Below, piece by piece: positions 26,836 to 35,597 of a stretch of 64,000 bases of DNA. The notes beneath the pieces were generated by a model. That model did not search any database, was not told the origin of the DNA, and saw only the letters and a program-made list of their open reading frames with translations. Numbering within the stretch: the first letter of the stretch is position 1; the number at the start of each line of letters is the position of its first letter. Position numbers and translations under genes: made by a program. Source of the DNA: JACDER01 sp963717765 (GTDB lineage: Bacteria > Actinomycetota > Thermoleophilia > Gaiellales > Gaiellaceae); NCBI GenBank assembly GCA_963717765.1, contig CAVQWX010000005.1, positions 1 to 64,000 on the forward strand, written 5' to 3'.

Positions 26836-27195
26836 ATGGCGAGCATCGACGTCAAGAACATCAACTCCCCCGACGAGACGCGACCCTTCGCGGACAAAGG
26901 CCAGGCGGACGTCCTCAATGTCGGCGACCACGTCGTCCTGTACGGGACGTTCGAGCCCGGCTGGCGCTGGAGCGAGCACGTCAAGCCCATCGCCGAGACG
27001 GACACGTGCGAGGCAACCCATCTCCTCTACTGTGTCCAGGGACGTATGGGTATCGCCCACAGCGATGGAACCGAAGCCGAGATCGGCCCGGGCGACGTCG
27101 TCGCCATCGCGCCCGACCATGACGCCTGGGTCGTCGGCGACGAACCGTGCGTCGCGGTCGACTTCGGCGGCTACGCGAGGTACGCGGCGGGCTAG
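26836..27195 (+). CDS. Cupin-domain protein
   Basis: A 119-aa single cupin. The two motifs are seen around EHVKPIAETDTCEATHLLY and IGPGDVVAIAPDHDAWVVG. A strong ribosome-binding site (AGGAGGCAGCA) precedes ATG. Its stop codon overlaps that of the convergent secreted-protein gene. Ligand unknown. Confidence 0.8.
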   Translation: MASIDVKNINSPDETRPFADKGQADVLNVGDHVVLYGTFEPGWRWSEHVKPIAETDTCEATHLLYCVQGRMGIAHSDGTEAEIGPGDVVAIAPDHDAWVVGDEPCVAVDFGGYARYAAG

Positions 27196-28859
27196 AGCTT
27201 GCCGAGCCGCTGCTCGATCTTCGCCAGCGGCACGAAGCCGACGTAGCCGTAGCCGCCGGCGTTCCAGCGGTAGGCAACGCCCGGGCCTTCGATCTGAGCG
27301 CGCACGGAGCCCGGCGCGTGCGCCAGCGCGACCGTCCGTCCCGTCGACAGGCGAATCCCGAGCACGGTGGTGCCGCGTGTGACGACGGCGACGCCGTAGT
27401 GGACGTCCACCGGCCCGCGGGCGCCACTCGGCAGCCGCCACGAGCGCTCGAGGCGTCCACTCTGGTCGTAGACGTCCAGTCGGCTCGCCGTCAGGACCGT
27501 CAGCTCGCCGCCGCTCAGCGCAATGGAACGCGCGCCCGGCGCCGCGACGGAGCCGAGGAGCGAGCCCCAGCGGCTGCGGATCTCGATCCGCCCGCCAGCG
27601 CGGAGAACTGCGATGCGATCCCCGTCGACCGAGAGAGCCCGTAGCGCTACCGGGCTCGTAGCGATCCGGTGTCGCATGCGCCAGCCCGCCGTCCCGATCT
27701 CCCAGCCCGCGCTCGTCCGTCGGACGTACGCGATCAGCGCCCCGTCGCCCGCCACCAGTGGGACGTTCCCAGTGGCCAGGACCCGCTCGACACACGCCAC
27801 GCTGTTCTCGCGCACGAGCACCGATCGGCCCGCGCCGCGAAGCACCCAGGCGGACCCGAGCCCGCCGAGGGCCAGCGAGCTCACGCGCGCGACCCGCGTC
27901 TGCCCGTTCGGACAAGACGCCTCGCGCTGCGACGGCTGCGTGATGAACGAGGTGTAGTGCCACGGGATGTTCCAGTGCATGACCCTGTCGCACGCATTTC
28001 CCTGCCCGGCTACGGCGAGCGACACGCGCGGCCCGTCCATGGCGAAGGAGCGAATCGTCCCCGGGGTCCGCAGCGTGCGCCCGACCTTCGCCAGCCCGTC
28101 GCGCACCGCGCCGATCGGGACGAACTTCAGCGTCGAGATCCCGGCGCGGGCGCGGCGCGGATACATGTTGTCGCTGTAGACCACGCCGGCGCGCTCTATC
28201 TGCGGGTTGTCGCGGAAACGCTCGACGCCGAGGAAAGCGATCTTTCCGTCAGTGAGGCGAAGCCCGTACAGGCCGGCTCCGCCGGTCGTGCTGAAGATGG
28301 CGACGCCTCCGGCGACATCGAGCGAGCGGCCGGAGTACGGGACGGGATAGTCCGTCCTCTTCAGCCCGGTCCACACGTCGAAGCCGAGCAGGCGCGCCGG
28401 CCCGTTCGCGGCGGGCGCGGTCAGGACGTAGACGCGATTGGCGGCGACGACGGCGCGGAGGGGTAGTGGCGAGTAGCCGATCCAGATCCTGCGAACGAGT
28501 GCGCCGCGGTCTAGAACCGCGACGTAGCCGCCGCGGATGGAGGCGCGGTAGCCGGGGACGGCGCGCGCAGCGAGAGACGTCGTGCAGGAGGACGAGTGAC
28601 TCCGCCCCATCGAGACATTCCAGCTGACGCGCTGACAGCCGCCCGCGCGGCGCAGGGTCAGGCTCACGTGCGTCCCGCGCATGGCGTCGATCGCCACCGA
28701 TCCGCGCAGCGCCATCGTCTTCGTCCCCGGCTTGTCAGGGTGGCAGACATACGCGATCGCCGGCGCTACCGCGGCCAGCGAGCAGGCGACGGCCGCGACC
28801 GAAGCCCAACGCACCCGGAGCCGTGTCTCCCCAAACACAGCCCTTGCATCCTTCCACAC
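27192..28859 (-). CDS. Secreted beta-propeller-like protein of unknown function
   Basis: A 555-aa protein with an N-terminal signal (ASVAAVACSLAAVAPAIAYV). The rest is beta-rich with repeated units such as SLDVAGGVAIFSTTGGAGLY, GDGALIAYVRRTS and VDGDRIAVLRAGGRIEIRS, like a WD40/PQQ-type propeller. Probably extracellular; no enzyme motif seen. Confidence 0.6.
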   Translation of the reverse strand: MWKDARAVFGETRLRVRWASVAAVACSLAAVAPAIAYVCHPDKPGTKTMALRGSVAIDAMRGTHVSLTLRRAGGCQRVSWNVSMGRSHSSSCTTSLAARAVPGYRASIRGGYVAVLDRGALVRRIWIGYSPLPLRAVVAANRVYVLTAPAANGPARLLGFDVWTGLKRTDYPVPYSGRSLDVAGGVAIFSTTGGAGLYGLRLTDGKIAFLGVERFRDNPQIERAGVVYSDNMYPRRARAGISTLKFVPIGAVRDGLAKVGRTLRTPGTIRSFAMDGPRVSLAVAGQGNACDRVMHWNIPWHYTSFITQPSQREASCPNGQTRVARVSSLALGGLGSAWVLRGAGRSVLVRENSVACVERVLATGNVPLVAGDGALIAYVRRTSAGWEIGTAGWRMRHRIATSPVALRALSVDGDRIAVLRAGGRIEIRSRWGSLLGSVAAPGARSIALSGGELTVLTASRLDVYDQSGRLERSWRLPSGARGPVDVHYGVAVVTRGTTVLGIRLSTGRTVALAHAPGSVRAQIEGPGVAYRWNAGGYGYVGFVPLAKIEQRLGKL

Positions 28860-28883
28860 GTGCGCGGCGGCGGCAAGTGCCCT

Positions 28884-29555
28884 CTACCCGACGAGCTTCT
28901 CGAACTCCGGCTCGCCGCGCAGCGGATCGAAGTCCGAGTCGCCGGCGGCGAGGTCACGGAGCCGCGCTGCGATCTCGATCGCGCGCCGCAGATGCGCGAT
29001 TGCGTCCTCTTTGCGTCCGGCGAGGCTCTCGCAGCACGCGACGTTGTACAGCAGGCGAGAATTGCGAGGGAACGCCTCGAGCAGCTCGCGCGCACGGTCG
29101 GCGGCCTCAGCGTACTCCCCCGCCTCGTAGAGCGGCTGCAACTGATCCCACGCCACGGTGGCGGGCTCGATCGTGTCAGGCAACTGGATCCAGGAATGCC
29201 GCCGCGAGTCGTAGCCAGACTCGGTCGGCGGCGGGAAGGACGGATCGGCGAACGACCCGGTGGAGACGACGATCAGATCCGGCTCTGTGGGCTCGGTGTA
29301 GAAGACCTGCGAGCCGCACTCGGGACAGAAGTGAAAGACGTGCTCCTTTCGGTCCGCCTCGTCCGAGATGCGGGAGTAGTCGTCGAAGCGGCCCTCGATC
29401 TGCACCTGCTCGTTGTTGAACCCCGCCTGCATCCCGAACGCGCTCCCGGTTCGTCGCTGGCAGGCGAGGCAGTTGCAGATGGAGACCGCGAACGGCTCGC
29501 CGGAGACTTCCAGTCGAAGCTGTCCGCAATGACAGGCGGCTTCGCGCGTGGCCAT
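28884..29555 (-). CDS. GFA-domain (CENP-V/GFA) protein fused to a TPR-like C-terminus
   Basis: A 223-aa protein. Residues 1-105 form a GFA zinc domain with all expected cysteines: C8-x-C10, C27-x-C29-x2-C32 and C77-x2-C80. Residues about 130-205 form TPR-like helices (PLYEAGEYAEAADRARELL, NVACCESLAGRKEDAIAHL). GFA proteins are usually about 130 aa; the TPR addition suggests a protein-interaction role. Transcribed with the downstream-facing TetR gene (13-bp gap). Confidence 0.8.
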   Translation of the reverse strand: MATREAACHCGQLRLEVSGEPFAVSICNCLACQRRTGSAFGMQAGFNNEQVQIEGRFDDYSRISDEADRKEHVFHFCPECGSQVFYTEPTEPDLIVVSTGSFADPSFPPPTESGYDSRRHSWIQLPDTIEPATVAWDQLQPLYEAGEYAEAADRARELLEAFPRNSRLLYNVACCESLAGRKEDAIAHLRRAIEIAARLRDLAAGDSDFDPLRGEPEFEKLVG

Positions 29556-29568
29556 CGGCGAAACCTAT

Positions 29569-30252
29569 CTAGATGGGTGACCCACCGTCGCGGAGCCGCT
29601 CGAGACCGTCGAGCAGCAGGTCGAGCCCCAGCTCGTACGCGTCCACGTCCTCCTGGCCCGGGTCCGGTTCGATGTGCTGCCGCACGTGCTCGGAGAAGTG
29701 CGGATATTCCTCCAGGAACTCCCCGCGCATGAAGGTCGCGGCGACGTCCTCGAACTGTTCCATGTCGACGTTCCGGTAGCCCAGCACCTGGACGGTGAAC
29801 CCGAGTATGTAGCTCTCGATGATGTGGTAGGCGTGGTACGTCAGCTCCTTCGAGAAGCCCGAGTCCCGGAAGAATCCGAGCAAGGCGTCGCTGTAGCGCA
29901 GGCGTCCGGGACCCGGTACCCGCCGCACCTGGAGACTGGATGCCCACGGGTGCCGTAAGAGCGTCTCGTGGGCCGAGACGGCGAGCTCGCGGATCTGCGC
30001 CTTCCAGGGGACCCCGGGCCCCGGGACAACGATCTCGAGGTACGCCGCGTCGACGATCCCGTCCAGGAGGTCGTCCTTGTTGGCGACGTGGTTGTACAGG
30101 GACATGGCCTTGACGCCGAGCTCGTCGGCGAGCCTGCGCATGCTGAGCGCCTCGATGCCTTCCTCGTCCGCCAACGCGACGGCTGCCTGAAGCACCCGCT
30201 CCTTGCTCAGCGGGATCCGAGGCTTCGGCTCTGACTCGATCTCTTTCGCCAT
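29569..30252 (-). CDS. TetR-family regulator with TetR_C-type ligand domain
   Basis: A 227-aa regulator. The HTH spans about residues 16-60 (MRRLADELGVKAMSLYNHV), the exact style of the TetR/Tet-class; the C-terminal domain has HAYHIIESYILGFTVQ. It is divergent from an MDR reductase; the intergenic region carries three related 13-bp repeats, the probable operator. Confidence 0.88.
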   Translation of the reverse strand: MAKEIESEPKPRIPLSKERVLQAAVALADEEGIEALSMRRLADELGVKAMSLYNHVANKDDLLDGIVDAAYLEIVVPGPGVPWKAQIRELAVSAHETLLRHPWASSLQVRRVPGPGRLRYSDALLGFFRDSGFSKELTYHAYHIIESYILGFTVQVLGYRNVDMEQFEDVAATFMRGEFLEEYPHFSEHVRQHIEPDPGQEDVDAYELGLDLLLDGLERLRDGGSPI

Positions 30253-30258
30253 TCGCTC

Positions 30259-30310
30259 TTGACAAACTTACACTGTACGCGTACCTTACACCGTACGCTT
30301 ACAGTGTACG
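30259..30310 (+). promoter_or_regulatory. Promoter with three operator-like 13-bp repeats
   Basis: TTGACA (30259-30264) is followed after 17 bp by TACCTT (about 30282), a plausible -35/-10 pair for the rightward genes. CTTACAxxGTACG occurs at 30267-30279, 30285-30297 and 30298-30310; the outer cores ACACTGT and ACAGTGT are reverse complements. TetR-type binding here would block the promoter. Confidence 0.6.
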
Positions 30311-30328
30311 TCGAAGAGGAGGGGAAAA

Positions 30329-30490
30329 ATGCACGCACATGTCCTGCAGCTCGAGAAGGCCACGTCCGGCCACCGGCCGGCCCGGATCACAAAGCCGCTC
30401 CGACCGGCTCGCCGCCGCAGGGGCGGGTGGCCGGACGCGCGCTCTGCAGCCTTCCAGTGGACGGCCTACCGGCTGGCCCCGAGGGCTTAG
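30329..30490 (+). CDS. Small ORF between the operator and the MDR gene
   Basis: A 53-aa frame starting with ATG after AAGAGGAGGGGAAAA, the best ribosome-binding site in the region. It ends in TAG 3 bp before the ATG of the MDR gene, in the same frame. The peptide is basic and Arg-rich with no recognised domain. It may be a genuine small protein, a translated leader, or the degraded 5' part of a longer gene. Confidence 0.4.
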   Translation: MHAHVLQLEKATSGHRPARITKPLRPARRRRGGWPDARSAAFQWTAYRLAPRA

Positions 30491-30493
30491 CGG

Positions 30494-31462
30494 ATGAAAG
30501 CGATCGTCCACGAACGCTACGGGCGACCCGACGTGCTGCAGTTGCGCGACGTCGAGGTGCCGGTCATCGAAGACGAGCAGGTGCTCGTTCGCGTGCGCGC
30601 GTCATCCGTCAATCCGGTCGAGTGGTACGGCGTGACCGGGCTCTTCCTCGTGCGCACGGGGGACGGACTGCGGAGACCCAAGACTACGTCGGTGGGGGGC
30701 GATCTCGCCGGCCGCGTGGAAGCCGTCGGGAGCGGGGTCACGGAGCTCCGGCCGGGTGACGAGGTCTTCGGCACCGGGATCGGCGCCTGGGCGGAGTATG
30801 CAGCCGCCCGCGCGACTCGACTCGCGCCGAAGCCGGCCAACGTCTCGTTCGAGGACGCGGCGGCAGTTCCGGTCGCGGGACTGACCGCGCTCCAGGCCCT
30901 GCGCAACCAGGGAGAGGTCGAGCCCGGACAGAAGGTTCTGATCAACGGCGCGTCCGGAGGTGTCGGCACCTACGCCGTGCAGCTCGCCAAGTGGCTCGGA
31001 GCGGACGTCACCGCTGTGTGCAGCACAGGAAACGTGGAGCTCGCCGCGTCGCTCGGCGCCGACCGCGTCGTCGACTACACGCGAGAGGACTTCACGAGGC
31101 TTACCGAGCGGCACGAGCTCATGCTGGACATTGCGGGAAGCCGCTCGTTCCTCGAGTGCAGACGCGTCTTGACACCCGACGCGACCGTCGTGGTCGTCGG
31201 TGGACGGATGACGTATCGGGGATTGGGGCCGCTTCCCCACATCGCGGCGATGATGCTGAAGTCGAAGGGGCGGAGCCAGCGCGTCAAGTTCTTCACCGCC
31301 AAGATCGAGAAGGCGGACCTCGCCGTGCTCGGCGAGCTGCTCGAAACCGGGAAGGTCAGATCTGTCATCGACAAGCGCTACGAGCTGAGCCGTGCTCCGG
31401 AAGCACTCGCCTATCTCGGCGAGGGACACGCCCGAGGGAAGATCGTGATCACCGTGGACTAG
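30494..31462 (+). CDS. NAD(P)-dependent zinc-free MDR reductase
   Basis: A 322-aa medium-chain reductase: GroES-like half (HERYGRPDVLQLRDVEVPV) and Rossmann half (VLINGASGGVGTYAVQLAK). Classical zinc ligands are absent, so a quinone or enone reductase is likely. Its position behind a TetR-type operator suggests induction by a toxic or electrophilic compound. Convergent with the GT-C gene (4-bp overlap of ends). Confidence 0.85.
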   Translation: MKAIVHERYGRPDVLQLRDVEVPVIEDEQVLVRVRASSVNPVEWYGVTGLFLVRTGDGLRRPKTTSVGGDLAGRVEAVGSGVTELRPGDEVFGTGIGAWAEYAAARATRLAPKPANVSFEDAAAVPVAGLTALQALRNQGEVEPGQKVLINGASGGVGTYAVQLAKWLGADVTAVCSTGNVELAASLGADRVVDYTREDFTRLTERHELMLDIAGSRSFLECRRVLTPDATVVVVGGRMTYRGLGPLPHIAAMMLKSKGRSQRVKFFTAKIEKADLAVLGELLETGKVRSVIDKRYELSRAPEALAYLGEGHARGKIVITVD

Positions 31463-33552
31463 CCGTGCGGCGGCGGCGACGAGGCCCGGATAAGCAAGAG
31501 CCCGAGCCGCCGCGGATCGGTCGATCCGAACTGGGACGGGCTCCATCCCGGCAAGGTCCTCAATTCGAGCGCGCACCGTCGAGCAGGTTCGAGCGGCGCT
31601 CGCGTAACAAGGGTGGCACCCGGTGCGACGGTTCGGCTCACCACCGCCTTGCCGCCGGAAAGGATCACCAGCCTCTGAGGCCCTGCCGGATCCGGACTGA
31701 CGAGGACCAGGTCCACGTGCGTCCCCCGGCGACACCCCGGCCCCTCGTACGTCGCCTCCGGCGCTGTCCACCCGTCGGCATAGAGCCCGGTCCAGATCCC
31801 TTCGACCCCGGTCACGGGGGTAACGCGCGCGAGGCTCAGACCGTTGGACACTGTGGCCAGCACCCGGCCCCGGGTGACGAAGCTGCGATCGCTCACGAGG
31901 CCCCTGACCGGGAGAGGCTGCCCGTCGGCGCGAAGGTCGCCCGACCGGGGAAGAGCGACGAGCTGCTCCGCCGGGAGTATGCCCGGCTCCCGCTCGGTCA
32001 GGTAATAGACCTTGCGGACGCTGCGATTCCAGAATTCCGTCTGCCAGATCCAGTTCGGGTCGGTCGCGGGGCCTGTCCACACGAACCCGACGTTTCCGGT
32101 CGTCCCAACTTGCTGATCCACCCAGCTCGACGCCTTCGATGTCCGCCTGATCTGAACAGCGAGGTCCCGCTCGAGCGTGAGCCCGGCGGCGGTGTCGAGT
32201 AGAAAGACCGCTCCGACGAAAGCGACGCAGGCGGCCGCCCACAGTCGCCGGCGTGGGACGAAGAGGAGAACGGCAACAGCGACGACGGCGAATACTGCGA
32301 AGAGCGGCCTCACCAGGTCCGTCGAGCGCCCGGAGAGCCAGAGCAAGCTGTCGAGTGAGGGTGCCTTGCTGAGGACCCCGAACCGCAGTAGCGTCGAGAA
32401 CGGGAGCGCGATGGGCAGCAGGCAAGCGGCAAGCGCGGCGACGAGCACCCAGACACGCCGCGTGACGTTGCGTTCCAGGAAGACCGCGAACGTCATCAGG
32501 ACGAGCGGAACGGCGTAGATCGCGTAGCGCTCGCGGATGCCGTCGGCGTGCCACGACGCCCACGTGCCCGAGAGGACCGCGAGCCAGACGACCGACGCCG
32601 CCGTGACGGCCAGAAGCGCCGCGATCGGCGCAGCCGTTCTGTGTCGCCCGGCGCTTGCGAGCATCACGATCAACGCTGCGGCGGGAATCAACCCGACCGC
32701 GATCGAGAGCTCCGCCAGGTGGTAGATGATCCATTGACCAAGGCGCTCGGCGGAGTACGGCGAGTTGGTCGCGCCCTCGTAGAAGCCGAGCGCGTTCTTC
32801 CCGCGGCCGACAGTGACGAGCAGGTAACCGCCCGCGAGCACCGCAATTGCCGCCGCCGACGGCCAGTAGGGCCGAAACGCGCGCAGCGCCCCGCGCCACC
32901 GTCCCACCGAGTCGGTCGACAGCACAGCCGAGAGTGCGATCGCAGTCGCCCAGATCGGAATGAGCACGACTCCTTGCGCCCGAATGGCGCAGACGAGCAC
33001 AATCGAGCCGAGAGCCCAGGCTTGGTTCGTCCACGTCGGCTGCTGGAGGGCCCGCCAGATCGCAAACGCGGAGAGGACGAACGCAGGCATCGCGAGGTTC
33101 TCGCTCATCAGCTCGCTGGTGTAGAGGACCGCCGGCATGACGAGCGTCAGCGCGAACGTCGCCAGCGCGTACGGCGTCGACACGAGCCGGCGCGCCCACG
33201 CGTACACCAGCAGCGACGACGCCGTCATCGCGACGACGTTCAGCACCTTCGACAGGTCGAACGACAGCGCCACAGAGCCGGCTCGCCACAGCGGCGCGAG
33301 GACGACCGGATAGAGGCTGACGAGCCCGATCGACTCGCCGCGCACGAAGAAGTGACCGGTCCGTCCGAACGACGTAGCGAGCTCGCGGAAGATCAGCTCG
33401 TCGGTCATGATCCATGGCAGCGGGATCTCGAACGCGGCCCAGCTGCGGAAGATCCCCGCGACGAGAGCGACGCCCACCACCACGATCCAGGGACGGCGCA
33501 ACAGCCCACCCCAGGCTCGGTCGGGCTGCTTTTCGACGGCCGCGAGCGTCAA
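31459..33552 (-). CDS. Polytopic membrane protein, GT-C/PMT-like glycosyltransferase
   Basis: A 697-aa protein with at least 10 membrane spans over residues 20-460 and a C-terminal extracytoplasmic region of about 220 aa. The first loop has LPWIMTDELIFRELATSFG, where the acidic pair fits the catalytic loop of GT-C (ArnT/PMT) transferases. These move a sugar from a polyprenyl-phosphate donor. Acceptor unknown. Confidence 0.65.
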   Translation of the reverse strand: MTLAAVEKQPDRAWGGLLRRPWIVVVGVALVAGIFRSWAAFEIPLPWIMTDELIFRELATSFGRTGHFFVRGESIGLVSLYPVVLAPLWRAGSVALSFDLSKVLNVVAMTASSLLVYAWARRLVSTPYALATFALTLVMPAVLYTSELMSENLAMPAFVLSAFAIWRALQQPTWTNQAWALGSIVLVCAIRAQGVVLIPIWATAIALSAVLSTDSVGRWRGALRAFRPYWPSAAAIAVLAGGYLLVTVGRGKNALGFYEGATNSPYSAERLGQWIIYHLAELSIAVGLIPAAALIVMLASAGRHRTAAPIAALLAVTAASVVWLAVLSGTWASWHADGIRERYAIYAVPLVLMTFAVFLERNVTRRVWVLVAALAACLLPIALPFSTLLRFGVLSKAPSLDSLLWLSGRSTDLVRPLFAVFAVVAVAVLLFVPRRRLWAAACVAFVGAVFLLDTAAGLTLERDLAVQIRRTSKASSWVDQQVGTTGNVGFVWTGPATDPNWIWQTEFWNRSVRKVYYLTEREPGILPAEQLVALPRSGDLRADGQPLPVRGLVSDRSFVTRGRVLATVSNGLSLARVTPVTGVEGIWTGLYADGWTAPEATYEGPGCRRGTHVDLVLVSPDPAGPQRLVILSGGKAVVSRTVAPGATLVTRAPLEPARRCALELRTLPGWSPSQFGSTDPRRLGLLLIRASSPPPHG

Positions 33553-33651
33553 AGACCTACGGGACGGTCGAACACCGCGGCAGCCTACCGGGCCTCCGTG
33601 ACGCGGCTTAACACCGCTCTAACTTCTGGGTCGGTAGAAAGGCTCCGGCGG

Positions 33652-35565
33652 ATGAGACTTCGGATGTCGAACATGCGCGCGCTTCCGGGCTTGCTGGCCC
33701 TCGGCGCCGTGCTGCTCGTGCTCGTCCCGGCGGGTCAGGCGACGACCGCCGCGTCGAGCGCGGCGCAGCGAATGAACATCGTCTTCATCCTGACCGACGA
33801 CCAGAGCATCGACTCGATCCCGAAGATGCCGTTCGTCGGCCACTACGGAAACTGGATCGAGTTCGACCACGCCTACATCAACGATCCGATGTGCTGCCCG
33901 TCGCGAGCAACGATCGCAACCGGTCTCTACTCCCACCACACGCATGTCGAGAACAACCAAGACAAGGGGAAATTCGACGACAAGTCCACCATCGGGACCT
34001 GGCTACACGCGAGCGGCTACCGCACCGGTTTCTTCGGGAAGTACCACCTCGCGACGCACGGCCCGAAGGGGGTCAACTACATCCCGCCCGGCTGGGACGA
34101 CTGGGCGTCGTTCCCCGACGGCGCGTACTACGACTACACGCTGAACGAGAACGGAACGCTCGTTCACTACGGCTCGACCCCGCAGGACTACTCGACGGAC
34201 GTGCTCGCCGCGAAGACGCTCAAGTTCATCGACGCTTCGAACGGCACAACCCCCTTCTTCGCGTACCTGGCGACGCGGTCGCCGCACGACGGATACCAGC
34301 CCGCGGTCCGGTACGCGAATGCGTTCAAGACCGAGCCGGTCCCGCACACCGCGGCCTTCAACGAGGCCGACATGTCCGACAAGCCGAGCTGGTGGCGCCA
34401 CCTCGCGCCGCGCAAGACTCCGGACATCGACAATGCGCGCCGCAAGCAGTACGCGAGCCTCCTCGCTGTCGACGACGCGGTCAAGGAGATCTTCCAGTCA
34501 CTCCAGTCGAAAGGGCTGCTGGACAAGACGGTGGTCGTCTTCATGACGGACAACAGCAACGCGTTCGGTGAGCACCGCTGGCGCGGAAAGGGCTGCGCCT
34601 ACGAGGAGTGCGTGCACACGCCGCTCCTCGTCTATTACCCGGGCCAGCCGGGGCGAAAGGTCAGCCAGCTCGTGAGCAACGCCGACATTGCGCCTACGTT
34701 CGCAGAGCTCGGCGGGACGAGCCCCAGCTCGCCGGTGGACGGAAGAAGCTTCGTCCCGCTCCTGACGGGGCAGCCGCCGGTCAACTGGCCCGACGAGACG
34801 CTGCTCCACTTCCGGCACGACACCTCGCAGGACACGCCGCCAACGTTCTGGGCAATTCGCACCCTGCGCTACAAGTACATCGAGACGCCGGACTCCGGCG
34901 AGGTCGAGCTCTACGACCTGAACAGCGATCCCTACGAGGTGCAGAGCGTCGCCGGGCAGCCTGCTTACGCACAGGAGCAGGCGAACCTCCGCCAGCGGCT
35001 CGACGCGCTCCGGAACGCGGCCCCGCATGGCTCGGCCGCGCCCGAGACGTCGATCAGCGAGGGCCCCAACGGGCTGACGAACGACGGAACGCCGACGTTC
35101 GCCTTCCGCTCCAGCAAGGCCGGCTCCGTCTTCCAGTGCGATGTAAGCCCCGCCGTCGAGTGGAAGAACTGCACTTCGCCCGCCACCTTGACCGGCCTCG
35201 CCGACGGAGCACACACGTTCGAGGTGCGCGCGATCGACGGCGTTGGGAACACCGACGAGACGCCGGCGGCGCGCAGCTTCACGCTGGACACGAAGGCACC
35301 AGGGACACGCATCACGAAACGTCCGAAAGCGCGGACGCTCGATCGCACGCCGACGCTCCGCTTCGCGGCGGTAGCGGCATCGGATCTCGATCACTTCGAA
35401 TGCGCCGTCGATGCCCGCCCCTTCAAGCTGTGCGCTTCACCGAAGACGGTGCGGCCGCGGCTGTCGTTCCGCCGCCACGCGTTCCTTGTGCGCGCGGTGG
35501 ACAAGGCCGGGAATGCCGACCAGACGCCCGCCCGCGCGGTCTTCAAGGTTCGCCGGCGCGGCTAG
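33652..35565 (+). CDS. Secreted sulfatase with C-terminal Ig-like repeats
   Basis: A 637-aa protein. Signal peptide (LPGLLALGAVLLVLVPAG), metal aspartates D49 and D50 (VFILTDDQS), and the sulfatase motif C81-C-P-S-R85 followed by ATIATG; C81 is the predicted formylglycine residue. The C-terminus, from about 470, has two Ig-like repeats (TFEVRAIDGVGNTDETP and AFLVRAVDKAGNADQTP). It hydrolyses sulfate esters outside the cell after maturation. ATG at 33652 chosen; ATG 33664 is possible. Confidence 0.9.
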   Translation: MRLRMSNMRALPGLLALGAVLLVLVPAGQATTAASSAAQRMNIVFILTDDQSIDSIPKMPFVGHYGNWIEFDHAYINDPMCCPSRATIATGLYSHHTHVENNQDKGKFDDKSTIGTWLHASGYRTGFFGKYHLATHGPKGVNYIPPGWDDWASFPDGAYYDYTLNENGTLVHYGSTPQDYSTDVLAAKTLKFIDASNGTTPFFAYLATRSPHDGYQPAVRYANAFKTEPVPHTAAFNEADMSDKPSWWRHLAPRKTPDIDNARRKQYASLLAVDDAVKEIFQSLQSKGLLDKTVVVFMTDNSNAFGEHRWRGKGCAYEECVHTPLLVYYPGQPGRKVSQLVSNADIAPTFAELGGTSPSSPVDGRSFVPLLTGQPPVNWPDETLLHFRHDTSQDTPPTFWAIRTLRYKYIETPDSGEVELYDLNSDPYEVQSVAGQPAYAQEQANLRQRLDALRNAAPHGSAAPETSISEGPNGLTNDGTPTFAFRSSKAGSVFQCDVSPAVEWKNCTSPATLTGLADGAHTFEVRAIDGVGNTDETPAARSFTLDTKAPGTRITKRPKARTLDRTPTLRFAAVAASDLDHFECAVDARPFKLCASPKTVRPRLSFRRHAFLVRAVDKAGNADQTPARAVFKVRRRG

Positions 35566-35597
35566 CTCGGGCGAACGCCGAACCGGTGACGCTGGCT

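Noticed and set aside
32548..33651. Long upstream extension of the sulfatase frame
   Set aside because: It only shadows the GT-C membrane protein gene on the other strand; the signal peptide starts at 33652.
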